Shown here in pieces: positions 34,190 through 42,189 of a stretch of 64,000 bases of DNA. The DNA is taken from positions 62,001 to 126,000 of the forward strand of contig CADDYV010000002.1 in NCBI GenBank assembly GCA_902810695.1. Direction: 5' to 3'. The notes beneath the pieces are model-generated. The model was not told the DNA's origin and made no database searches. It worked only from the letters and a program-made list of their open reading frames with translations. Source of the DNA: Actinomycetota bacterium. Its GTDB lineage: Bacteria; Actinomycetota; Rubrobacteria; Rubrobacterales; Rubrobacteraceae. A program made the position numbers and the translations under genes. How positions within the stretch are numbered: position 1 is the stretch's first letter; the number at the start of each line of letters is the position of its first letter.

Positions 34190-34223
34190 GAGGGCAGAGC
34201 CGCCACATGGCGGCTCTGCCCTC
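34190..34223 (-). terminator. Perfect 15-bp hairpin terminator
   Basis: GAGGGCAGAGCCGCC (34190-34204), loop ACAT, and an exact complementary arm (34209-34223). It lies between the end of secreted protein A and the phosphatase start and has no T-tract. Confidence 0.65.
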
Positions 34224-34324
34224 TGTAACCAATATTTCCGGCAACCATCTCGCCCTGCCGGATTCGTGTTTGGCCGGCTTTTCACCTCATAGATGCTGGA
34301 CTTTTCCGATTTCTGGTTGGCATC

Positions 34325-36466
34325 TCATTTGCCTAAATTCACGGTCCAGGTATTGGTGGCTGGGGTGGAATCTGCGTTACCCGCTGCGTCTATGGCCTGT
34401 ACCTTGAAGGTGTGCTGACCATCCTTCAACCCCGTGTACTTCACCGGTGAAGTGCAGGAGCTGAATGGGGCTCCATCCAGGCTGCACTTGAAGGTGGAGC
34501 CCTGCTCCGAGGCGGAGAAGGAGATGTCCGCCACTCTGCTCTTGACCGTACCGGAAGGAGCGGAGGTGATCGCCGTCTCCGGCGGCGTGGTATCTACTGT
34601 CCAGCTAACGCTCGCGGGCGTGGGATCGGTGTGACCAACGGCGTCTATCGCCCGTACCCGGAAGGTGTGCTGGCCCTCGGAGAGACTACTATAGCTCTGC
34701 GGGGAGGTGCAGGGAGTGAAAGCCGCACCATCCAGAGAACACTCGAACGTGGAGTTCTTTTCCGTAGAAGAGAAAGAGAAGGTTGCCGAGTTGCTTTTCA
34801 CCGTGCCCGAAGGACCCGAGGTAATGTTCGTGTCCGGTGGTGTGGCGTCAACCGTCCAGGCTGCGGCAGCGGGGGTGGGATCCACATTCCCCGAGGGATC
34901 TACGGCGGCCACCTTGAAGGTATGCTGACCATCTGAGAGGTTGGCGTAGTTCTGTGGCGAAGCGCAGGCGGTGAAGGGGGCTCCATCCAGAGAACACCGG
35001 AAGGTGGAGTTCACCTCTGTGGAAGAGAATGTAAAGCTTGCGGAGTTGCTGGTTACTGTGCCAGTCGGGCCGGAGTTTATCGTCGTATCCGGCGGCGTGG
35101 TATCAGCGGCAAGGCTCATGAAGTTGTGCAGGTAGTCGTGGACTCCGTTTGCGGGATCATCCGATGAAGCTAGAACCAGAAGTCCGCTTTTGCTGGTTAC
35201 GTTCTGGTCGGTGGAGGTGGGGTTGTCCGTATAGGAGTCAGCCGAGTTCCTGATAAACGGTGTCCCTTCGCCCGCCGCGAACGAGATGTTGTCCAGCGAG
35301 GTCTTCTTGTAGTAAATCGTCCGGGGCACAACCGTCCCGTCAGGCTGTGTATTTTGCAGCGGGGCTGCGGCGAAGACGTAGAGCTCGCGGTTCGTGGTGT
35401 CAATGAGCAGGATCGGGCGGGTGAAGTCGTCCTGCACCGTTCCGAAGACGTACTTGGAGAAGCTCCCATCCTGCCCCAGCACCGACACGTAGATCAGAGG
35501 CGCGTTGGGGTCCGGGTTCGCACCGTCGTTGTAGGAGGTCTTGGTTACCGCGAACACCCTGCCACTCGGGTCGGTCTCGAGAGATTTGAGGTTGATGTGG
35601 TCATCGGCACTCCTGGCACCCTGCACCGGAGCGGGGTACTGCTGCCAGCTCTGGTCTGAGGTACCGTCGGTATGCGAGGCGAAGTAGATGGCCCCGTCGT
35701 TGTGGTTGGACCACATGATCCCAACCTTTGGCGCCTGGGTCTTGAGATCGAAGGCGGTTATGGCCGAGATGTCGTCGAGGCTGAGGTTGTTGGCGCCCGC
35801 AACAGGGAGTGCATACGCCTGCCCCCAGCTAGAGTCGCTTCCCTGGGAATGGTTTACGTAGACCTCGTTGAACTGTCCGGTGGGATCGGGCTCGGTAAAG
35901 GTCGCCCACAGTTCACCGGTCGAGTCCTTGGTCAGCGTGATCGCCTCCATGGGTCCGGTCCCGATCACGGTCGGAAACCCGCTATCGAGGGTCCAGCTCT
36001 GGGTCGTCGGATTGTAGCTGTAGCGTCTGAGGTAAGCGTTGTGATCCGTCCCAGAAGAGCTGACTACCGAGTCGGCCACGTAGAGATGCGTGCCATCCCA
36101 CAGGGTGTCGGACTTGGTATTGTTGCGCTTGTCCACGACTACCCCGGTATCCGACCAGCTCTGGGTGGCTTTGTCGAAGCGGTAGATGTCGAAGTTGGTT
36201 GTGGCGGAGTTAAAGAGAATCCCCCACCAGGTGCCATCAGAGGTGTACCAGAGCTTGTCCTGCGGCTTGTTGCCGGTGGGAGAAGCGGTGCCGCTCCCGT
36301 AGGAGAAGTCCCGGTAGCCTACGTCGGTCGTATCTGCCTGCGCTTTGGGAATACTGCCTCGTAAGCCAAAACCAGCAAACATCGCCATCAACAGAACAGC
36401 AACCGACGTTAACCGGAGGAGCCGAGCGGTGCGTTCGCTGCTCGACAAGTAGCCCGATTTATTCAA
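34325..36466 (-). CDS. Secreted beta-propeller/Ig-repeat protein A
   Basis: The start TTG at 36466 is chosen to match the paralogue and follows AAAGGAG. It encodes 713 residues: a signal peptide (LLMAMFAGFGL, cleavage after PKAQA), a propeller-like domain of about 440 residues with repeated WYTSDGTWWGILF and DDFTRPILLID type strands, and three Ig-like repeats of about 83 residues. Each repeat opens with TPPDT and contains STF(R/E/K)CSLDGA, (K/N)Y or SY, L-(S/K)-(D/E)-GQHTF and ends TWTVD or similar. Paired cysteines occur once per repeat, consistent with a disulfide. It has no membrane anchor or LPxTG. Likely an extracellular surface or matrix protein. Confidence 0.85.
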   Translation of the reverse strand: MNKSGYLSSSERTARLLRLTSVAVLLMAMFAGFGLRGSIPKAQADTTDVGYRDFSYGSGTASPTGNKPQDKLWYTSDGTWWGILFNSATTNFDIYRFDKATQSWSDTGVVVDKRNNTKSDTLWDGTHLYVADSVVSSSGTDHNAYLRRYSYNPTTQSWTLDSGFPTVIGTGPMEAITLTKDSTGELWATFTEPDPTGQFNEVYVNHSQGSDSSWGQAYALPVAGANNLSLDDISAITAFDLKTQAPKVGIMWSNHNDGAIYFASHTDGTSDQSWQQYPAPVQGARSADDHINLKSLETDPSGRVFAVTKTSYNDGANPDPNAPLIYVSVLGQDGSFSKYVFGTVQDDFTRPILLIDTTNRELYVFAAAPLQNTQPDGTVVPRTIYYKKTSLDNISFAAGEGTPFIRNSADSYTDNPTSTDQNVTSKSGLLVLASSDDPANGVHDYLHNFMSLAADTTPPDTTINSGPTGTVTSNSASFTFSSTEVNSTFRCSLDGAPFTACASPQNYANLSDGQHTFKVAAVDPSGNVDPTPAAAAWTVDATPPDTNITSGPSGTVKSNSATFSFSSTEKNSTFECSLDGAAFTPCTSPQSYSSLSEGQHTFRVRAIDAVGHTDPTPASVSWTVDTTPPETAITSAPSGTVKSRVADISFSASEQGSTFKCSLDGAPFSSCTSPVKYTGLKDGQHTFKVQAIDAAGNADSTPATNTWTVNLGK

Positions 36467-36523
36467 AGCCAAAACTCCTTTCTTCAAAAGGTGAGGATCA
36501 TCCCCCAACTAGTCCACTGCAAA

Positions 36524-36703
36524 AGGAAACCGGCCACGGATTTCTAAAATCCGGTAGCCGGTTGCACCATTGGCTCTCCCTACCTCAGGTGCCCATTTTT
36601 ACGAGGCAGGAATCTTAGCTTCTACCTGATGACCAAGTTTTGCATAGTGGATGTTAGTGGAGCCCGGCTCCCGATACTATTGCCCACATGGCGTATTTCT
36701 GAT
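36524..36703 (-). ncRNA. Conserved leader RNA A with terminator (attenuator or riboswitch candidate)
   Basis: This block lies between the promoter area and the start of protein A and is repeated, nearly colinear, at 39534-39715 before protein B. Read on the minus strand it contains the hairpins GGAGC-CGG-GCTCC (36671-36659) and ACTTG-GTCAT-CAGGT (36638-36624), a long-range GCACC/GGTGC pairing (36592-36588 with 36568-36564), and the intrinsic terminator at 36562-36529. The last base pair changes in a pair-preserving way between copies. No known riboswitch consensus was recognised. Confidence 0.6.
36529..36562 (-). terminator. Terminator inside leader A
   Basis: On the minus strand ACCGGCTACCGGATTT pairs, with one bulge, to AAATCCGTGGCCGGT around TAG and is followed by TTCCTTTT. 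It lies about 63 nt before the TTG start, where it would stop transcription unless the leader refolds. Confidence 0.75.
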
Positions 36704-36742
36704 TTAAGTCAAAGCGCCGCGAATACTCCACATGGCCTAACC

Positions 36743-37018
36743 CGGATGGCGTATTTCCTGGCCGAAGTCGTTGCCTTGATAATTCCCGCTCTTGGAGCCC
36801 GGACCACTTGAGGGAGCGGTTTCTCTGATGATGCGCTCGTCCATCTTATCCCAGCGTCCGAGATTATGGGGGCGGAGCTATATGTGCTCCGCCCCTCTGA
36901 GCGACCATTCCCTCGCCCTCGCGCGATCGGGGCAGGTCCTGAAATTGTCTACCTGTGCGCCATCTCTGGCCTTCTCATATGTCTCGGTCCGATGGGTAAC
37001 ACAAGCTCGATGTCTCCT
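36743..37018 (-). other. Spacer between the two secreted-protein genes
   Basis: No gene. It contains a terminator hairpin for protein B (36869-36895) and a second copy of the ATACGCCAT element (near 36743-36753) also found inside leader A. Promoter elements for protein A must lie here or in the distal leader, but none is convincing. Confidence 0.5.
36869..36895 (-). terminator. Terminator after secreted protein B
   Basis: GGGGCGGAGC and GCTCCGCCCC form a 10-bp stem with a 7-nt loop, about 124 nt beyond the protein B stop codon. Confidence 0.65.
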
Positions 37019-39472
37019 CTACCTTCTGACCACCTTGAAGAACCACACCCTGGAAGCCTGGTTGCCAGCCTTATCCTTGACTATGACATTCACGGCCTTC
37101 TTGCCGAGAGACATCCGCTTCGACGGGATGTACCTCAAGTGGCCGTTGGCCGGGTTGTAGCTGAACTCGCGCCTGGGAACGACCTTGTGCGCCACCTTGA
37201 GGGTTATCTCTCCTTTGGAGAGTTGGGTGAGGTTGTCTTTGACCGTGGCCCTGATCAGGGGCGTCCTGTCGGCAGTTTTCACTTTGGGGAAGAGCTGGAT
37301 TATCGAGGGTTTGCGGGTGTCCACGATCCAGGCACGGGTAGCCGGGGTGGAATCCACATTACCTGCCACATCTACCGCCCGCACCTTGAAGAGATGTCTG
37401 CCCTGCTTCAAACCCGAGTAGCTCTGCGGCGAAGCGCAGGAAGTAAATATCTTCCCGTCTATACTGCACTCGAACTTAGAGCCTCTATCATTGGAGGAGA
37501 ACCGGAACGCCGCCGAGGTGTTCCTCGTAAAGCCCTTCGGTCCGAAGTTGATCTTCGTATCCGGTGCGGCAGTATCCACCGTCCAGGTCTCGGTCGCAGG
37601 AGTGGAATCCACGTTACCCGCCGCATCTATCGCTACCACCCTGAACTTATGGTTGCCGTCACTGAGGTTGGTGTAGTCCTGCGGCGAGGTACAGTCGCTG
37701 GGGGCCGCCCCATCCAGGCTGCACTTGAAGGTGGAGCCCTGCTCCGAGGCGGAGAAGGAGATGCTTGCCGAGTTGTCCCTGGTTATGCCAGATGGAGCAG
37801 AGTTTATTGTCGTCTCCGGCGGCGTGGTGTCAACAGTCCACTTGCGGCTGTCCGGGCTCGGGTCAACGCTGCCCGAGGAGTTGATCGCCTCTACCGTGAA
37901 GGTATGCTGACCATCGGAAAGGTTGGTGTAGTCCTGCGGCGAGGTACAGTCGCTGGGGGCCGCCCCGTCGAGGCCGCACTTGAATGTAGAGTTCGGCTGC
38001 GTGGATGTGAAGGTGAAGCTGGCCGAGGCGCTGTTCACCGTGCCCGAAGGTCCGGAGGCGATTGTCGTGTCCGGCGCGGGGACCGGGGCAATGTCTATAA
38101 AGTTGTGCAGGTAATCGTGAACGTTGTTGGCGGGGTCATCCGAGGACGCCTCGACGAGAAGGCCGCTGGTCGCATTCACACTCTGGTCCGTCGAAGTGGG
38201 GTTGTCCGTGTACAGGTCGGCAGAGTTCCTTATAAACGGCGTGCCGAGGTCTGGGGAACCGGGCTGCTCCTGGGGGAAGGAGATGTTGTCCAGCGAGGTT
38301 TTCTTGTAGTAGATCGCCCTGGGCACGATGGTCCCGTCGGGCTGAACATTGTTCAACGGCGCGGAAGCGAAGACGTAGAGGTCGCGGTTCTGGTCGTCTA
38401 TCATCAGGATTGGACGGGTGAAGTCGTCCTGCACCGTGCCGAAGGTGTACTGAGAGAAGCTATTATCCTGCTTGAAGACCAGAACCTTGATCAGCGGCGC
38501 GGTAGGATCGGGATTCGGCGTGTTGTTGAGAGAGGTCTTGACGACGGCGAAGACCCTTCCGCTCGCGTCAGACTGAAGCGACTTGAGGTTGATGTGGTCA
38601 TCGGGGACTTTCGGTCCCTGCTCCGCCGGATATTCCTGCCAGTTCTGGTCTGAGGTGCCGTCAGTGTGGGTGGCGAAGTACATCGCCCCATCGTTCTGAT
38701 TGGACCACATCACCCCGATCTTGGGCGCCGCCGTGCTCTGATCGAAGGAGACTATCGCCGAGATGTCGTCGGGACTGAGGTCGTTAGCGCCGGTGTCTAC
38801 CGGGAGTGCGAAGGGAGTACCCCAACTTGTATCGTCGCTACCCTGGGAGTGGTTGACGTAGACCGTGCCCACGGTGCCGTCGTTCTGGGTAAAGGTAACC
38901 CACAGCTCGCCGGTCGAGTCCTTGGTCAGCGTGATCGCCTCCATCTGCCCGCTTCCGACCACGACCGGGAAGCCGGCATCGGGAGTATACGTCCGGGTCT
39001 GCTGGTGGTAGCTGTAGCGGTAGAGGAATGCAGGCTGCCCTGCGCCCGCGGCGGAAGCTACGGCCGAGGCCACGTAGAGATGCGTCCCGTCCCACAGGGT
39101 GTCTACCTTGGCGTTGTTGCGGGCGTCTACAGGTATTCCCGTATCCGACCAGCTCTGACTCTGCTTATCGAAGCGGTAGATGTCGAATTTACCGGTGTTG
39201 CCGTTGAAGAGCACGCCCCACCAGGTTCCGTCAGGTGTGTACCACAGCTTGCTCTGGGGTTTGTTCCCGGTAGGGGAAGCCGTGAGGCCGCTTCCATTGG
39301 GCCCCGCGTAGGAGAAGTCCTGGTAGCCCACATTGGTTGTGTCCGCCTGCGCCTTGGGAATACTACCCCCCAACCCAAAGCCAGCAAACACCGCCAACAA
39401 CAGGGCAACCCAAGCTAACCGGAGCAACTGAGCAGTGTGCGCACTGCTCGATAAGCGGATCTCCTTATTCAA
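37019..39472 (-). CDS. Secreted beta-propeller/Ig-repeat protein B
   Basis: An 817-residue paralogue of protein A in tandem. It starts at TTG after AAAGGGG. The signal peptide (LLAVFAGFGL, PKAQA) and propeller domain align with protein A along their whole length. Three Ig-like repeats (about residues 490-740) again carry C-x-LDGA-type signatures (KCGLDGAAP, KCSLDGAAP, ECSIDGKIF). A fourth C-terminal domain of about 95 residues, absent from protein A, runs from KPSIIQLFPKVKT to the end (VWFFKVVRR) and resembles a bacterial Ig/cadherin-like module. Probably a cell-surface or matrix protein. Confidence 0.85.
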   Translation of the reverse strand: MNKEIRLSSSAHTAQLLRLAWVALLLAVFAGFGLGGSIPKAQADTTNVGYQDFSYAGPNGSGLTASPTGNKPQSKLWYTPDGTWWGVLFNGNTGKFDIYRFDKQSQSWSDTGIPVDARNNAKVDTLWDGTHLYVASAVASAAGAGQPAFLYRYSYHQQTRTYTPDAGFPVVVGSGQMEAITLTKDSTGELWVTFTQNDGTVGTVYVNHSQGSDDTSWGTPFALPVDTGANDLSPDDISAIVSFDQSTAAPKIGVMWSNQNDGAMYFATHTDGTSDQNWQEYPAEQGPKVPDDHINLKSLQSDASGRVFAVVKTSLNNTPNPDPTAPLIKVLVFKQDNSFSQYTFGTVQDDFTRPILMIDDQNRDLYVFASAPLNNVQPDGTIVPRAIYYKKTSLDNISFPQEQPGSPDLGTPFIRNSADLYTDNPTSTDQSVNATSGLLVEASSDDPANNVHDYLHNFIDIAPVPAPDTTIASGPSGTVNSASASFTFTSTQPNSTFKCGLDGAAPSDCTSPQDYTNLSDGQHTFTVEAINSSGSVDPSPDSRKWTVDTTPPETTINSAPSGITRDNSASISFSASEQGSTFKCSLDGAAPSDCTSPQDYTNLSDGNHKFRVVAIDAAGNVDSTPATETWTVDTAAPDTKINFGPKGFTRNTSAAFRFSSNDRGSKFECSIDGKIFTSCASPQSYSGLKQGRHLFKVRAVDVAGNVDSTPATRAWIVDTRKPSIIQLFPKVKTADRTPLIRATVKDNLTQLSKGEITLKVAHKVVPRREFSYNPANGHLRYIPSKRMSLGKKAVNVIVKDKAGNQASRVWFFKVVRR

Positions 39473-39533
39473 AGCAAAAGCCCCTTTCTTTATTAACGCC
39501 GAAGACCATCCCCCAGCCTCTGTCCACTACCAA

Positions 39534-39715
39534 AGGAAAACCGGCCACGGATTTCTAAAATCCGGTAGCCGGTTGCACCACTGGCTCTCCCTACCCCAGG
39601 TGCCCATCTTCAACAGAGCAGGGATCTTAGCCTCTACCTGATGACCAGGTTTTGCATAGTGGATGTTAGTGGAGCCCGGCTCCCAGCACTATTGCCCACA
39701 TGGCGTATTTCTGAT
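39534..39715 (-). ncRNA. Conserved leader RNA B with terminator (attenuator or riboswitch candidate)
   Basis: The second copy of the leader found at 36524-36703. On the minus strand: GGAGC-CGG-GCTCC (39683-39671), ACCTG-GTCAT-CAGGT (39650-39636), GCACC/GGTGC (39603-39599 with 39579-39575) and the terminator at 39573-39540. Loop sequences (ATGCAAAAC, GCTAAGAT, GGTAGGGAGAGCC, GGTGCAACCGGCTACC) are strictly kept while the stretch around 39610-39620 diverges, as expected for a folded RNA. Confidence 0.6.
39540..39573 (-). terminator. Terminator inside leader B
   Basis: The 34-nt hairpin is identical to that of leader A (ACCGGCTACCGGATTT with AAATCCGTGGCCGGT), followed by TTTCCTTT. It lies about 68 nt before the TTG start. 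Confidence 0.75.
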
Positions 39716-39734
39716 CAGGGCCAGGTGCTTCGAA

Positions 39735-39750
39735 TAGGCCATATGGCCTA
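39735..39750. promoter_or_regulatory. 16-bp perfect palindrome upstream of leader B
   Basis: TAGGCCATATGGCCTA. The corresponding place before leader A (36725-36740) keeps one half site (CATGGCCTA). It is a candidate protein operator. Confidence 0.4.
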
Positions 39751-39829
39751 TCCTACACGGACTACTCTTCCACTCGCCTTGGCAAGAAAGGCGCAACACA
39801 GGAAGACGTGTGGCGCCCGCCACCAGCAC

Positions 39830-41332
39830 TCAGCACGCCCCATCGCGGAGCACGACGCTCTTGACGGTGCGGGCCAGGATCACCAGATCCAGCCAGACGG
39901 ACCAGTCCCTGACGTAGTAGGCGTCCATCTTGACCCTCTCCTCGAAGGAAGAGCTGCTGCGCCCGCTAACCTGCCAGGGGCCCGTTATCCCCGGAGACAC
40001 CCTGAGGATCTCCCTTTGTGTACCCCCAATGTCGGATGATTCACGCGGCAGGTAGGGTCTTGGGCCCACCAAGCTCATCTCGCCGCGCAACACGTTCCAG
40101 AGCTGAGGCAACTCATCGAGACTGCTCTTGCGCAGAAAACGCCCTACGCGGGTGATGCGGGGGTCGTTGGTGAGCTTGTGGTATCTGGTGTATTCTTCGC
40201 GCGCCGCTGGATCCTCCGCGAGCAACTTTTGCAAAAGCACCTCGGAGTTTGGGACCATGGTTCGAAACTTCACACACTTGAAGAGCTGGTTGTCCTTGCC
40301 CATCCGCCAGTCTTTGTAGAAGATGGGTCTTCCCGACTCCAGGTACACTAACAAGGAGATCACCGCGATAAGCGGCACCGCCAGAACCGCTCCAAGCAGG
40401 GTAGCTACGAGGTCGAGGGCCCGCTTGGTTCTGAGCGCCCAGGGGTTTAGCAGGTTGTAGCGGATCTCCACCCCGAAGGTTCCCGCAAGATCCCGGGCGG
40501 TAACCGCGGAGTTGGTGATCCCACCGAGGTTGGGGATGATCATGACGTGGGAAAATTTGTCGCTGGCCCAATCAACGTATCTGGAGAGGCGCTCGCGGCG
40601 GGTATGGGGCATCGCGAAGATCGCGGTGTCAACCCCCAGAGTGCGCCCCGAGAACATCGCATCGCCGAGAGTTCCGCCGTAGGGCACGCCATCGAGCGAG
40701 CCTTTCGCCGGAGCCTGGCGGTTGTCGAAGATAGCCACGGGCCTGTAGCCCAGAGTCCACTCCCTTTCAAGAAGCTTCAAGAGCTCAACCCCGGTCTCTC
40801 CGTAGCCCAGAATCACAACCGGCTTGCCCCACAACCTAATCCTTCTCATCTGGCGCTTGATGAAGTAACGAACAAAAGGAGAGAGCACCAAAAGCCCTAT
40901 GAAGGTGGAGAAGATAACCAGCCTGGACATGTGACCAACAGTATGAGAGGCAAAGCCAAAAACCATCGTTACAGCCACAGCCATCCCCACCGCATAACTC
41001 TGGCGACGCAACTCTTCTGTCTGATCCAGGCCATACCCCGGATACAATCCCAAAAGAGCCCTGATGGCTATCCACACCACGATGATGGGCACAATGCTGC
41101 TTACGGAGATCTCAGAGAGAGGATCATGCCCCCACACCCCGTGTATCACGATCGCCGCCTCAGAGACCAAAAATCCGAGCCCAAGGTCAGAGAAGAGCAG
41201 AGGCAGAGCACTCAGACGTCGCCTGCTAGGCTTTGCTTTAGCCCGGGGAGCCAACAGGTCTCTACCATCCCTCTCATCGTCATTGAGGGCGGTGGAAGCT
41301 TTCGCTTCTAAAGACGTCTCTGCTCGCTGCAT
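39830..41332 (-). CDS. Undecaprenyl-phosphate glycosylphosphotransferase (initiating enzyme)
   Basis: A 500-residue polyprenyl glycosylphosphotransferase of the WbaP/WcaJ type. Several N-terminal membrane helices precede a Rossmann-like CoA-binding region (VVILGYGETGVELLKLLE), one more membrane helix (LVATLLGAVLAVPLIAVISL) and the catalytic domain with FYKDWRMGKDNQLFKCVKFRTM, RKSSLDELPQLWNVLRGEMSLVGPRP and VSPGITGPWQVSGRS. It transfers a sugar-1-phosphate to undecaprenyl phosphate to begin repeat-unit assembly. GGAACGGAG precedes the ATG. Its promoter region carries the TTAACGCA-N3-TTAAC element. Confidence 0.93.
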   Translation of the reverse strand: MQRAETSLEAKASTALNDDERDGRDLLAPRAKAKPSRRRLSALPLLFSDLGLGFLVSEAAIVIHGVWGHDPLSEISVSSIVPIIVVWIAIRALLGLYPGYGLDQTEELRRQSYAVGMAVAVTMVFGFASHTVGHMSRLVIFSTFIGLLVLSPFVRYFIKRQMRRIRLWGKPVVILGYGETGVELLKLLEREWTLGYRPVAIFDNRQAPAKGSLDGVPYGGTLGDAMFSGRTLGVDTAIFAMPHTRRERLSRYVDWASDKFSHVMIIPNLGGITNSAVTARDLAGTFGVEIRYNLLNPWALRTKRALDLVATLLGAVLAVPLIAVISLLVYLESGRPIFYKDWRMGKDNQLFKCVKFRTMVPNSEVLLQKLLAEDPAAREEYTRYHKLTNDPRITRVGRFLRKSSLDELPQLWNVLRGEMSLVGPRPYLPRESSDIGGTQREILRVSPGITGPWQVSGRSSSSFEERVKMDAYYVRDWSVWLDLVILARTVKSVVLRDGAC

Positions 41333-41361
41333 GCGTGACCACTCCGTTCCGGCACAATCTC

Positions 41362-41377
41362 GTTAAATCTGCGTTAA
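41362..41377 (-). promoter_or_regulatory. TTAACGCA-N3-TTAAC operator candidate (copy 1)
   Basis: On the minus strand TTAACGCAGATTTAAC, 30-45 nt before the glycosylphosphotransferase start. The same pattern occurs at 53511-53526. Confidence 0.45.
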
Positions 41378-41640
41378 CAGTCCCCATACTTATCGAGTCA
41401 GCGTAGCTAGGCAAGGGGTTTTCGGGCTTGATGAATGCAGAGAGCACCTAAAGCATCTTTTTGCATAACCCGGTGTTAGCCAGTGATACGCACTAAGGTG
41501 TTGTTCCACCCAAAATAAAATTTTGGAGATCGGATACGTCCAACGCTAAATTTTTCTCCGCCAGGCTTTTCAGCGACCGAGCAACAACATGGCGACACGA
41601 TGGAGAAACCGGGAATGTTAGCCGCGCACAACTCCTTGAA

Positions 41641-41984
41641 ATGAGCGGTCTCCTTGCGGCCACTGGTATACCGGGAACTCTTTTTGCGGAAAAGTACTGC
41701 TTACGCGCAGGGTGGTTACCCAACGCCTTCATCCACGAGACCATGAGCGAGCTCAACGATTGGATCGCCTGGCTCGGACCTCACCCGGGTTCGTGGGCGG
41801 GATCGGCATACCATCAAATCCGGGCAAGGCCCGCGGCCAGTTCTACCCGAACGAGCGGAAGTGGAGACAGCTCAGGGCGTACTGGTACAAGAAGGCTGAT
41901 GCCGCCACCCTCTGGGTAACCGCCCCGAGAAGTTTCCGGTCAGAAGTTCGACGAGGGCGGAAGGGTCAGGTCCTTGCCTGGTAG
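41641..41984 (+). pseudogene. Possible frameshifted gene remnant
   Basis: Two plus-strand frames seem to join near 41790. NAFIHETMSELNDWIAWLG in one frame is followed by GFVGGIGIPSNPGKARGQF and KWRQLRAYWYKKADAATLW in the other, which together read like a natural protein. No start or ribosome site is evident. I do not recognise the family. The rest of the 857-bp gap (41333-42189) holds promoters and a terminator but no gene I can support. Confidence 0.3.
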
Positions 41985-42166
41985 CCGAAAACCCACAATC
42001 GCAAGGAGGTTCTTTAAAGTTATCTGGAAGGGATCCCTGACCCCGCACTCAAGCCGGGACACAGGCCGGAGCGGTGAAGATAGCCTTTCCACGACGGATG
42101 CGGACCATAATGAGGGGGCTGTGAGCCTACCGACCGCGTATCTCTGCTCCAACCCAAAGTTCTATA

Positions 42167-42182
42167 CGGGGGCATACCCCCG
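42167..42182 (-). terminator. Short hairpin after the rhamnosyltransferase-like gene
   Basis: CGGGGG, loop CATA, CCCCCG, just beyond the stop codon at 42190. The stem is short and has no clear T-tract. Confidence 0.4.
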
Positions 42183-42189
42183 ATGGGGC

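Noticed and set aside
36524-36703. Leader as c-di-GMP-I, c-di-AMP or SAM riboswitch
   Set aside because: The diagnostic conserved loops of those classes are not present; only the general layout (aptamer-like region plus terminator) fits.
36866-38653. 595-codon plus-strand ORF inside secreted protein B
   Set aside because: A shadow frame generated by the repeated coding sequence; it has no signal peptide or ribosome site.
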